Origin: Bacillota bacterium
GTDB lineage: Bacteria > Bacillota > Limnochordia > JAAZLZ01
Direction of reading: 5' to 3'
DNA: 8,151 nucleotides
Assembly: GCA_012799075.1 (NCBI GenBank)
Contig: JAAZLZ010000273.1
Span: 1 to 8,151 of the forward strand
This document shows, piece by piece, positions 1 through 6,238 of the stretch. Under the pieces are notes generated by a model. It ran no database searches. It was not told where the DNA came from and worked only from the letters and a program-made list of their open reading frames with translations. The translations under genes were made by a program, and so were the position numbers. Each line of letters starts with the position of its first letter. The stretch's first letter is position 1.

Positions 1-561
1 TCGTCCATCTTCGGTAATCAAGTCAATAGCCGGAGTCTCCAGCATCAAGTTGATGTTCTGTCGAGCTTTAACAGCCCCATTGAGGGCCTTGGCCAAGGCA
101 GCACCATCACCCTTCGGTCGGTGACCCCGGAGCACCTTAACCACTCCCGAATTGTACAATGTCTCGGGGGAATAGTCGACGCCAAGGTCAATCAACCAGT
201 CAATGGCCTCGGGGGCTTCATCGACATAACGTCTAATGACCCCTGGATTAATCATGAACTGATTCAAAGACATCCAGTGCTCATACAAGTCATCGGGGCT
301 GTCAACGATGCCCGCCTTTTCTTGTACACTGGTGCCCGCCGCTAGGATGACCCCTAAAGACAACATGGTGCTGCCCCCTGTGAAGGGCATCTTCTCCAAT
401 AGAACTACATCGGCTCCAGCGTCGGCGGCCTCAATAGCCGCGGACATCCCCGCTCCCCCGGCACCCACAACAACCACGTCAGTCGTCAAGGTTTGCGCGG
501 CAACAACTCCATTCCCAATGAGCGCCACAATCAGCATCAAGTACAGCAACCGCTTCTGCAT
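1..561 (-). CDS. Exported FAD-dependent reductase, fumarate reductase/flavocytochrome c type (N-terminal 187 aa, partial)
   Basis: Reading the minus strand from ATG at 561 gives an uninterrupted frame to the window edge (187 codons, no stop), so the 3' end is missing. Residues 1-22 form a Sec signal peptide: MQKR, a hydrophobic core, then VVAA before Gln23, with no lipobox cysteine. The dinucleotide-binding motif GAGGAG lies at 33-38 with the ribose-binding acidic residue Glu56. GGST at 62-65 and the following hydrophobic stretch to AAG (74-76) match the FAD_binding_2 family, and HRP at 147-149 matches the substrate-site region of fumarate and urocanate reductases. Such proteins reduce an alpha,beta-unsaturated acid outside the cytoplasm, with electrons from a quinol or cytochrome partner. 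GGAG at 573-576 stands 11 bases before the ATG. No FMN-binding domain precedes the FAD domain; one could lie in the missing C-terminus. Family assignment is firm; the electron acceptor (fumarate, urocanate, a cinnamate or other) cannot be read. Confidence 0.85.
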   Translation of the reverse strand, partial: MQKRLLYLMLIVALIGNGVVAAQTLTTDVVVVGAGGAGMSAAIEAADAGADVVLLEKMPFTGGSTMLSLGVILAAGTSVQEKAGIVDSPDDLYEHWMSLNQFMINPGVIRRYVDEAPEAIDWLIDLGVDYSPETLYNSGVVKVLRGHRPKGDGAALAKALNGAVKARQNINLMLETPAIDLITEDGR

Positions 562-614
562 AACATCTACAACTCCTTTTGTCAGTGATTTGGGGTTACG
601 TTCACCCCCTCGTG

Positions 615-641
615 CTTCGTCACTCAAAGATAACTTCCTGC
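615..641 (-). promoter_or_regulatory. Candidate sigma-H-type promoter of the exported flavoprotein
   Basis: Minus-strand GCAGGAAGT (641-633), 11 bases, then GACGAAG (621-615). The Bacillus sigma-H consensus is RnAGGAwwW, 11-12 bases, RnnGAAT; this site departs from it at one -35 position and at the last base of the -10. The element ends 53 bases before the ATG, close to the 51 bases seen in front of the importer operon. The match alone is modest; the repeated arrangement in the window strengthens it. Confidence 0.4.
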
Positions 642-1149
642 CTCAACACAAATATTTCGGTAATACCCACTGGAAGCCGATTTATGCAATCTGATAACTT
701 CAAAGCAAGACACTTCATCATCGAATTAGACTAGAGGCCGATCATCCCTATATTGTGGCACGCTTGAACCTTTAAAGAGGGTAAGTCCATTCGGGCCTAC
801 CGGCTTTTGTCATCGGCAGCTTCTTTTGAGCCCAGATGCAGCCTCAAGCCGATACTGGGAGCATATGGAGGAAGGCACCTTTCATTGCCGCGGTCCAAGA
901 ATGGCATTCCAAGGAAAACCTGTTGGCGGCAGACGTTCCAGACAAGCGGCCCCAGTAGGCAGTGCCCCCTTGATTGACAGCTGCCTGGTATCCACCGCGA
1001 GAGAGCGCAAAACGCCCTAGGGTTTTACCGAAGAACCACCCTGGAGATGGCATCGCCGATCGGACCTACGCTGTGCAGATAGCTTAATAAACGGCAGTTT
1101 ACCCAGGGGGGACCCTCATCTTCTTTGCCTTGAAACATGTGCAGTGAAA
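642..1149. other. Gene-poor intergenic stretch
   Basis: About 500 bases between the flavoprotein promoter and the ThDP-enzyme terminator. Two overlapping open frames on opposite strands (826-1020 plus, 844-1053 minus) have no ribosome binding site and no recognisable protein content. One imperfect hairpin is visible at 780-801 (GGTA-A-GTCC, loop ATTC, GGGC-C-TACC, with one A/C mismatch and one G/T pair). It is followed by TTTT on the plus strand (805-808) and CTCTTTAAA on the minus strand, so it could be a weak terminator, but no gene needing one is evident. I see no tRNA, T-box or riboswitch consensus. It may be a long leader, a decayed gene or an unknown small RNA locus. Confidence 0.5.
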
Positions 1150-1174
1150 GGGCCCGAGGGAGTCCCTCGGGCCC
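1150..1174 (-). terminator. Intrinsic terminator hairpin after the ThDP-enzyme gene
   Basis: A perfect 11-bp inverted repeat, GGGCCCGAGGG and CCCTCGGGCCC, with a 3-base loop begins 7 bases after the stop codon on the minus strand. The tract that follows is only CTTTCACTG, so the U-run is short, but the GC-rich stem is very strong and placed as a terminator should be. On the plus strand no T-run follows it, so it works for the minus-strand gene. Confidence 0.75.
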
Positions 1175-1181
1175 AGGCTAG

Positions 1182-2867
1182 TTACTTGTACCCAAATAGC
1201 TTCCGATAATAGTCCCTGAACCCAGGAGCTAGATCCCACCCGTCGACGATGAAATCCAACACCGCCGGCTGGCCCTCTTGGTTGGCCTTTAGAGCCCTTT
1301 GCAGGGCAGGGGTGATCTCCTGGGGGTTTTCCACCTTTTCGCCGAAGCAGCCGCAAGCCCTGGCCACCGCGGCAAAATCCGGCTGAACTTGGAAATCGGT
1401 GCAGATGTAACGTTCGTTCATTTCCCGTTGGTGGAATTTGATCCAGCCGAGGAATCCGTTGTTAAGAACGACCCAGGTGACCGGTGCGTTATGCTGAGCG
1501 GCGGTGGGCAGCTCCCGCATATACATCTGGAAGGCTCCATCGCCAGTGACACAAACCACGTTCCGATCTGGGCAGGCCAGCTTGACGCCGACGGCCCCCG
1601 CTACCCCTGTCCCCATACAGGTCTGGGCGCCCGGTGCGGCACAACCCTTCTTGGCGGTGCGGAAATAGGGGGAATAGTAGGACCAAAGATCCTGGGAACC
1701 GTTTTCATTGACCAGGATCGTGTTCCGTCCGAAGACTTCCCCCAGCTCCCAGACAATCCGTTTTGATTTTAGGGGCACTCCATCGTCTTGGCATTCGACG
1801 GCCAGCTCTTCTAGATAGCGGGCCTTCTCGCCCTTAATGGCCTCCCCTCGCTCCTGCCATTGCTTGCGAGAACTGCTACTCTCAAGAGCATCGAGCAGAT
1901 CCTTGAGGACGAGCCTTACATCCCCGACAACACCCAAGTCAGGCACCCAGTTTCTGCCGAGGGCAGTAGGATCGATGTCGACTTGAACCAGCTTGGCCCC
2001 TTCAGGGAAGTACTTCCACTCACCCGTCTCAAACTGGTCGTTCCGACTGCCTAGAATCAAGACCAGGTCTGCATCAAAATAGACTTCCTTGCCCACACGG
2101 GTCAAGTAAAGGCCGGTCAATCCCAGGGCTCGCGGGTGATCCTCGTCGATGATCCCCCGGCCGGTGGCGGTGGTTAAAATGGGCAGCCCCCAATCGGCTA
2201 GTTTCTCAACCTCATCAAAGGCTCCCGACCAAACGGCCCCTCCGCCGCAAATGACGACCGGACGGCTTGCCTTCTCTAGCATAGCCACCATTTGCTCCAT
2301 GGACTCCGCGGCTGCTCGGGGAGGCAGGGGGCGCAGACTTGGCACGTACGGAGGCATGTCCACCTCCTGCAGACTGAGGTCTACCGGGATTTCCAGATAC
2401 ACCGGCCCGGGACAGCCCCCTCTGGCGATATCGATGGCTCGTTTGACGGCCCAGGGTGTGCGCTCAGGGGCGGGGACTCGAAAGGCCCACTTGGTCACCG
2501 GCCGGGCGATGGCAACTTGGTCCGCCTCCTGGAATGCCGGCAGACCCTCTACCTTCGTTCCCACAGCAGCAGAAATGGCCAACAGGGGCACCGAGGCGGC
2601 TTGGGCCTCCAACAAGCCGGAGACCATGTTGGTCATGCCAGGCCCGTTGCTCCCGAAGCAGACCCCCAAGTCGAGGGCAGCCCGGGCGTAACCCATCGCC
2701 ATGAAAACACCGGAGCTTTGCTCCCGGGCATGAACAACATTGATATCCCGACAGTCATAGAGGGCATCGTACAATAACCGGGGATTGCCGGGCATGCCAA
2801 AGATGTACTTCACACCTTCGTCCCGCAGAGCACCCACTATTGCCTGCCATGTGTTCATCTTGCTCAC
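1182..2867 (-). CDS. Thiamine-diphosphate-dependent enzyme, acetolactate synthase-like
   Basis: A complete 561-residue protein with the three-domain layout of the acetolactate synthase/2-oxo acid decarboxylase superfamily. The N-terminal pyrimidine-binding domain (about 5-170) carries the catalytic glutamate Glu49 in REQ, the SNGPGMTN motif (73-80) and AFQEADQ (111-117). A central Rossmann-like domain (about 190-330) follows. The C-terminal pyrophosphate-binding domain has the ThDP/metal motif from GDG at 442-444 to NN at 469-470. It should decarboxylate a 2-oxo acid and release an aldehyde or pass the two-carbon unit to an acceptor. No small regulatory subunit gene adjoins it, so biosynthetic acetolactate synthase is not favoured; decarboxylases or carboligases of the benzoylformate, oxalyl-CoA or sulfoacetaldehyde type remain open. 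The GTG at 2867 is chosen because GGAGG (2876-2880) lies 8 bases before it; the in-frame ATG at 2858 is 17 bases from that site and a TTG at 2870 is 5. The gene is divergent from the importer operon and monocistronic. Confidence 0.87.
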   Translation of the reverse strand: MSKMNTWQAIVGALRDEGVKYIFGMPGNPRLLYDALYDCRDINVVHAREQSSGVFMAMGYARAALDLGVCFGSNGPGMTNMVSGLLEAQAASVPLLAISAAVGTKVEGLPAFQEADQVAIARPVTKWAFRVPAPERTPWAVKRAIDIARGGCPGPVYLEIPVDLSLQEVDMPPYVPSLRPLPPRAAAESMEQMVAMLEKASRPVVICGGGAVWSGAFDEVEKLADWGLPILTTATGRGIIDEDHPRALGLTGLYLTRVGKEVYFDADLVLILGSRNDQFETGEWKYFPEGAKLVQVDIDPTALGRNWVPDLGVVGDVRLVLKDLLDALESSSSRKQWQERGEAIKGEKARYLEELAVECQDDGVPLKSKRIVWELGEVFGRNTILVNENGSQDLWSYYSPYFRTAKKGCAAPGAQTCMGTGVAGAVGVKLACPDRNVVCVTGDGAFQMYMRELPTAAQHNAPVTWVVLNNGFLGWIKFHQREMNERYICTDFQVQPDFAAVARACGCFGEKVENPQEITPALQRALKANQEGQPAVLDFIVDGWDLAPGFRDYYRKLFGYK

Positions 2868-2930
2868 CAAGCATACCTCCCTTAATAAAAATACCGTCCA
2901 CACAAATGCGAATTAACCATCGCCTTAAGT

Positions 2931-2957
2931 CTTCGGGATAAGCCTTCGTATTCCTTT
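2931..2957 (-). promoter_or_regulatory. Candidate sigma-H-type promoter of the ThDP-enzyme gene
   Basis: Minus-strand AAAGGAATA (2957-2949) is a full match to the sigma-H -35 consensus RnAGGAwwW. After 11 bases comes CCCGAAG (2937-2931), which keeps GAA of the -10 but differs at its first and last positions. It ends 63 bases before the GTG start. It is the weakest -10 of the four similar sites here. Confidence 0.33.
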
Positions 2958-3004
2958 TCCTGCTGCGGCAAAGGTATTCCTAGATATTCGTTAATTCTTG
3001 ACTA

Positions 3005-3019
3005 AAAGCAGCCTGCTTT
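3005..3019. promoter_or_regulatory. 15-bp perfect palindrome, candidate operator
   Basis: AAAGCAG-C-CTGCTTT is a perfect 7-bp inverted repeat around one central base. The centre is too tight for an RNA hairpin, so a dimeric DNA-binding protein site is more likely. It ends 2 bases before the -35 element of the importer promoter and lies about 50 bases upstream of the promoter facing the other way, a position from which one regulator could act on both units. No regulator gene is in the window. Confidence 0.4.
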
Positions 3020-3021
3020 GT

Positions 3022-3049
3022 GGAGGATTTTCCTCTTGCTCTGTTGAAT
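3022..3049 (+). promoter_or_regulatory. Sigma-H-type promoter of the amino acid importer operon
   Basis: GGAGGATTT (3022-3030), 12 bases, then GTTGAAT (3043-3049) matches the Bacillus sigma-H consensus (RnAGGAwwW, 11-12 bases, RnnGAAT) at every specified position. Transcription would start near 3056, giving a leader of about 45 bases before the ATG at 3101. The -35 region also forms a short inverted repeat (GAGGA-TTT-TCCTC, 3023-3035), probably by chance. No good sigma-A -10 accompanies the TTGACT at 2998. Confidence 0.55.
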
Positions 3050-3062
3050 TGGTAGCAGCGAA

Positions 3063-3080
3063 CATGCACCGATCTGCATG
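3063..3080 (+). repeat. Inverted repeat in the importer leader
   Basis: CATGCA (3063-3068) and TGCATG (3075-3080) are perfect 6-bp arms separated by 6 bases. It sits between the predicted transcription start and the ribosome binding site (GAGGGGG, 3086-3092). It could be a protein-binding site or a small leader hairpin just upstream of the Shine-Dalgarno sequence. Function is unknown. Confidence 0.35.
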
Positions 3081-3100
3081 AAAACGAGGGGGTATATTCA

Positions 3101-3835
3101 ATGAGAAGACCGTTGGTTGTGATGATGATCGCCTTGGCTTTGTTTGGTTTTTGCGTTGTAGGGGCCAGTGCCCAGACCCTAACCGTAGGAGTAGATGCAG
3201 CCTACAAGCCGTTCGAGTTCATCGACGAGCAGGGCGAGTTCCAAGGCTTTGACATGGATCTGATCAGGGCCGTCGGAGCCGCTATGGGGATGGAGGTAGA
3301 GCTGATCAACACGGCCTGGGACGGAATCATCCCCGGACTAATGAATGGCGACTACGATGTAATTATCTCCGCAATGACCATTACACCGGAGCGAGCCGAA
3401 AGCGTAAACTTCAGCGATCCTTACTTCGATGCCGGCCAGTCCATCCTAGTCAAGAAGAACCGCACCGACATCCAGGGCAAAGACGATTTGATCGGCAAGA
3501 AGGTCGCGGTCCAAATCGGCACCACCGGCGACTTGGCCGTAAGCGAAGTGGAGGGCATCGCGATTTCTCGCTTCAACTTCATGCCGGAGGCGTTCCAAGA
3601 GCTCCTGAACGGTGCGGCAGATGCGGTAGTTGGGGATAATGCCACCGTCGTCGACTTTGCTGTCCAAAACCCAGACCTGGTCACCATCGTTGGTGAACCC
3701 TTCACGGAAGAACAGTATGGAATTGCCATCAAGAAGGGCAACGACGAGCTTCTAGCGAAGGTGAACGCCGCCTTAGCTCAGATAAGGGCCGATGGCACCT
3801 ACAAAGAGATCTTCGACAAGTGGTTTTCTGAATAA
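3101..3835 (+). CDS. Polar amino acid ABC transporter, substrate-binding protein
   Basis: A 244-residue family 3 extracellular solute-binding protein (GlnH/ArtJ/HisJ type), the usual length. Residues 1-24 are a signal peptide ending in ASA before Gln25. Cys18 is within the hydrophobic core but is preceded by LFGF, not a lipobox, so signal peptidase I cleavage is predicted. The mature part shows family landmarks: AYKPFEF (34-40), GFDMDL (49-54), W73DG, SAMTITPER (90-98), NFSDPYF (103-109), GKKVAVQIGTTG (132-143) and VVGDN (176-180). By analogy with GlnH, Arg98 binds the ligand carboxylate and Asp179 the alpha-amino group, so a free amino acid or close analogue is the likely ligand; which one is not readable. 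The ribosome binding site GAGGGGG (3086-3092) is 8 bases before ATG. It is the first gene of a three-gene importer operon and delivers ligand to the downstream permease. Confidence 0.93.
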   Translation: MRRPLVVMMIALALFGFCVVGASAQTLTVGVDAAYKPFEFIDEQGEFQGFDMDLIRAVGAAMGMEVELINTAWDGIIPGLMNGDYDVIISAMTITPERAESVNFSDPYFDAGQSILVKKNRTDIQGKDDLIGKKVAVQIGTTGDLAVSEVEGIAISRFNFMPEAFQELLNGAADAVVGDNATVVDFAVQNPDLVTIVGEPFTEEQYGIAIKKGNDELLAKVNAALAQIRADGTYKEIFDKWFSE

Positions 3836-3857
3836 CTGGGGAAGAGTCTATGCGGTG

Positions 3858-3893
3858 ATGTGCGCAACCTGTCCGGCCGGATGTTGCGCACAT
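3858..3893 (+). terminator. Intercistronic hairpin between binding-protein and permease genes
   Basis: Perfect 11-bp arms ATGTGCGCAAC (3858-3868) and GTTGCGCACAT (3883-3893) enclose a 14-base loop that can pair further (TCC-GGCC-GGA, 3872-3881). Only TTTT then A follows, so termination is likely partial. Placed in the 89-base gap after the binding-protein stop, it would lower permease and ATPase expression or protect the upstream mRNA 3' end. That is a common arrangement where binding protein is needed in excess. Confidence 0.6.
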
Positions 3894-3924
3894 TTTAATG
3901 TCATGCTTCTATTAGGGAGGTAAC

Positions 3925-4587
3925 GTGTTGACTTTTCGTTGGGACATCCTATATAGGTCACTGCCCTATCTTTGGGAAGGTGCCCAGATGACAATCAAGC
4001 TCACTACCATTGCGGTGGGAGCAGGCTTCATGATCGGGACCCTACTGGGCATGGCCCGCATTTGCCAGTACAAGCCTCTGCGGATCCTCGCCGCTATCTA
4101 CGTCGACTTCATTCGAGGCACTCCCCTGCTGGTCCAGATTTTCCTGGTCTACATGGGTTTGCCTCAGCTGCTGTCCTTTCCGATGCCCCGACTGACAGCA
4201 GCCTTGTTGGCGTTGAGTCTAAACAGCGGCGCCTATGTTGCCGAAATTGTCCGGGCCGGCATCCAATCAATCGACCCGGGACAAACGGAAGCTGCCCTGT
4301 CTTTGGGCTGCAGCAACGCCCAGGTGATGCGGTACATCGTCCTGCCCCAAGCATTCAAGCGGATTATTCCACCCCTGGGCAATGAATTCATCGCTATGCT
4401 GAAGGATTCATCTTTGGTTTCCGTCATCGCCCTGGAAGAACTAGTCCGCAGAGCGAACATCGTCATTACAAGAACCTATCGACCCTTTGAAATCTGGCTT
4501 GGGGTTGCTTTCATGTACCTCGTCATGACCCTTGCCATATCCCGCCTGGTGGCCTACATGGAAAGGAGGTTGAGCGTCGATGTTTAA
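3925..4587 (+). CDS. Polar amino acid ABC transporter, permease (HisM/GlnP type)
   Basis: A 220-residue inner-membrane subunit, the usual size for the His/Glu/Gln/Arg/opine permease family. Hydrophobic segments lie near 25-46, 54-80, 88-108, 150-170 and 190-211. The cytoplasmic EAA loop that contacts the ATPase is clear: E122-A-A, G128, I138, then LP at 140-141. DFIRGTPLLVQIF (61-73) is also typical of the family. Two subunits would form the channel as a homodimer, since there is only one permease gene. GGAGG (3916-3920) stands 4 bases before the GTG at 3925 and 7 before an in-frame TTG at 3928; spacing slightly favours the TTG, and the choice changes one residue only. Its last 8 bases overlap the start of the ATPase gene, suggesting translational coupling. 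Confidence 0.92.
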   Translation: MLTFRWDILYRSLPYLWEGAQMTIKLTTIAVGAGFMIGTLLGMARICQYKPLRILAAIYVDFIRGTPLLVQIFLVYMGLPQLLSFPMPRLTAALLALSLNSGAYVAEIVRAGIQSIDPGQTEAALSLGCSNAQVMRYIVLPQAFKRIIPPLGNEFIAMLKDSSLVSVIALEELVRRANIVITRTYRPFEIWLGVAFMYLVMTLAISRLVAYMERRLSVDV

Positions 4588-5302
4588 GATCCACGACCTG
4601 CACAAGCACTTCGGCAGCCTGCACGTCCTCAAAGGCATCACTTGCAGCATCGCCAAGGGACAGGTGGTTGTCATCATCGGCCCTAGCGGCTCTGGTAAAA
4701 GCACCTTCCTGCGCTGCCTTAACCTCCTCGAAAAACCCACCGGCGGCACCATTTACGTAAACGGCGCCGAGATCACCGATCCCAAGACAGATATCCGCAA
4801 AGTCCGGGAAGACGTAGGCATGGTTTTCCAGCGGTTTAACCTCTTCCCCCATATGACTGCGTTGGAGAATGTGGCCTTTGCCCCGCTGCGGGTGCGCCAG
4901 CTGTCTAAGCACGAGGCCCATGAACGAGCTCTGGACCTGTTGGTCAAGGTGGGACTGGGGGACAAGGCCAGCTCCTACCCCGATCAACTTTCCGGGGGAC
5001 AACAACAAAGGGTGGCCATCGCCCGCGCTTTGGCCATGCGCCCAAAGGCAATGCTGTTTGATGAACCTACGTCTTCGCTGGATCCGGAAATGATCGGCGA
5101 GGTCTTGGATGTGATGCAAGCCTTGGCCGAAGAGGGGATGACGATGGTGGTGGTCACCCATGAAATGGGGTTCGCCCGGGAGGTTGGAGACCTGGTCTTG
5201 TTCATGGATGATGGCATCATCATGGAGCAGGCTCCCCCTGAGATCATGTTCAGCTGTCCGTCTAACGAGCGCACCCAGGCTTTTCTAAGCAAGATCCTTT
5301 GA
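4580..5302 (+). CDS. Polar amino acid ABC transporter, ATP-binding protein (GlnQ/HisP type)
   Basis: A complete 240-residue ABC ATPase with every catalytic motif: Walker A GPSGSGKST (34-42), Q-loop Gln84 in VFQRFNLF, signature LSGGQ (137-141), Walker B MLFDEP with Asp161 and the catalytic Glu162, D-loop SLD (166-168) and switch His194 in VVTHEM. The Q-loop neighbourhood and MGFAREV (196-202) are characteristic of the polar amino acid transporter subfamily. A dimer of this protein powers uptake through the permease. ATG at 4580 lies inside the permease gene, with AAAGGAGGT (4562-4570) about 10 bases upstream. The last 18 bases overlap the end of the convergent EamA gene, leaving no room for a dedicated terminator between them. 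Confidence 0.96.
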   Translation: MFKIHDLHKHFGSLHVLKGITCSIAKGQVVVIIGPSGSGKSTFLRCLNLLEKPTGGTIYVNGAEITDPKTDIRKVREDVGMVFQRFNLFPHMTALENVAFAPLRVRQLSKHEAHERALDLLVKVGLGDKASSYPDQLSGGQQQRVAIARALAMRPKAMLFDEPTSSLDPEMIGEVLDVMQALAEEGMTMVVVTHEMGFAREVGDLVLFMDDGIIMEQAPPEIMFSCPSNERTQAFLSKIL

Positions 5303-6205
5303 CGAAGGGGACAGGGCCGCTGTCGGCTTTGTCCCGGCTTCCCCCCGGCCCCACAGTTCGGTGAATAGCATCCCCGATAGGATCAGGACGCATCCCACCA
5401 GCTGCTTCAGAGACAAAGTCTCGTGAAGCCAAAGGTAGGCGAACAGGGCGGCAAACACCGGTTCGGTGGAGAAAATGATTCCGGTGCGGGTAGGACTAGT
5501 AAAACGCTGCATGGTAGTTTGGATCGACAAGGCAACCGCGCTGGCCAGAATGCCGGTAATGACAATGGCCGCCCATGTCCGAGGCGTTGCATGCAAAGAG
5601 GGCTCTTCCCAAATCAAAGTAAACAACCAAGCCCAAAGGGCCACTGCCAGCATCTGGCCAACCACCAACTCATAGGTGGACGATTGGGCCGCGTACTTGC
5701 CAATGAGAACGATATGACCGGCAAAGGCAAAGGCGCAGCCTAAGACGAGCAAGTCCCCCACGTTAAGGACAAGACCATCACCTAGAGTTAGGCAGCCAAG
5801 CCCAACCGCAGCCAGGAGGGCCCCTCCAATGGACTCGGGAGCCGGTAGGGAGCGCAGCCCCACCGCGGTCAGCAAGGGCACCAGAACAACGGATAACCCA
5901 GTGATGAAGGCAGCGTTAGAAGCTGTCGTGTACTGTAGACCAACGGTCTGGAGAGCATAGGCGGCAAACAGCAAGGTACCCAGCCTAGCTCCCCGCCACA
6001 AAGAAGAGGCCCGGAGCCTTCGACCCCGACAAAACCCCGGTACAGCCAAGACGATCAGTGCCAATGTGAATCGAATCGCTAAGAAATTGTACGGTGCCAG
6101 GTCGGCCAGAGCTTCTTTTACGGCCACAAAGGTAGTCCCCCATATGGCGGCAACAAAAAGCAAGGCCCCATCGGCCTGTCGGCGGGAATAGCTACTGTGA
6201 ATCAT
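5285..6205 (-). CDS. EamA-family (DMT superfamily) membrane transporter
   Basis: A 306-residue protein with about ten hydrophobic segments in two homologous halves, the standard EamA layout. Approximate segments are 13-31, 41-58, 74-91, 98-116, 126-143, 150-170, 181-199, 211-229, 245-260 and 268-285. Family signatures include IWGTTFVAVK (21-30) and the C-terminal STEPVFAALFAYLWLHETLS (246-265). Characterised relatives (RhtA, YdcZ/RarD-like, RibN groups) move amino acids, metabolites or vitamins; the substrate here cannot be read. GGGG at 6215-6218 lies 9 bases before the ATG. The C-terminal tail after about residue 288 is hydrophilic and runs into the region overlapping the ATPase gene. An amino acid or metabolite exporter beside an amino acid importer is suggestive, but the two are on opposite strands. 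Confidence 0.9.
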   Translation of the reverse strand: MIHSSYSRRQADGALLFVAAIWGTTFVAVKEALADLAPYNFLAIRFTLALIVLAVPGFCRGRRLRASSLWRGARLGTLLFAAYALQTVGLQYTTASNAAFITGLSVVLVPLLTAVGLRSLPAPESIGGALLAAVGLGCLTLGDGLVLNVGDLLVLGCAFAFAGHIVLIGKYAAQSSTYELVVGQMLAVALWAWLFTLIWEEPSLHATPRTWAAIVITGILASAVALSIQTTMQRFTSPTRTGIIFSTEPVFAALFAYLWLHETLSLKQLVGCVLILSGMLFTELWGRGEAGTKPTAALSPSSKDLA

Positions 6206-6238
6206 GCTGCAAAGCCCCTTTCTGTGTTCCGCTTAGTT

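Noticed and set aside
1021..1050. T-box-like AGGGTGG on the minus strand near 1040
   Set aside because: The conserved T-box sequence is not completed, there is no downstream terminator/antiterminator pair, and no aminoacyl-tRNA synthetase or amino acid gene follows on that strand.
826..1053. Two overlapping short open frames on opposite strands (826-1020 plus, 844-1053 minus)
   Set aside because: No Shine-Dalgarno sequence before either start, and low-complexity compositions unlike any family I know; mutual overlap shows they are chance openings in GC-rich DNA.
2149..2691. 180-codon open frame antisense to the ThDP-enzyme gene
   Set aside because: The sense strand encodes clear family motifs through this whole stretch; the antisense frame reads as a Ser/Arg/Gly-rich shadow with no ribosome binding site.
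2998..3003. TTGACT as a sigma-A -35 for the importer operon
   Set aside because: At 16-18 bases downstream the sequence is GTGGAG or GGAGGA, nothing like TATAAT; the sigma-H-type site just downstream fits far better.
3042..3048. TGTTGAA as a Spo0A box (consensus TGTCGAA)
   Set aside because: One mismatch in a short motif, and it coincides with the -10 of a complete sigma-H-type promoter, which explains it more simply.
4523..5161. 212-codon open frame antisense to the permease/ATPase junction
   Set aside because: It mirrors the ABC ATPase, whose Walker A, signature and Walker B motifs are all intact on the plus strand; the His/Gln/Gly-rich antisense product has no family features.
5308..5335. 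Hairpin GGGACA...TGTCCC after the ATPase gene as a terminator
   Set aside because: Six-bp arms with a 16-base loop, a competing GACAG/CTGTC pairing inside, and no T-run on either strand; it also lies within the EamA coding sequence.
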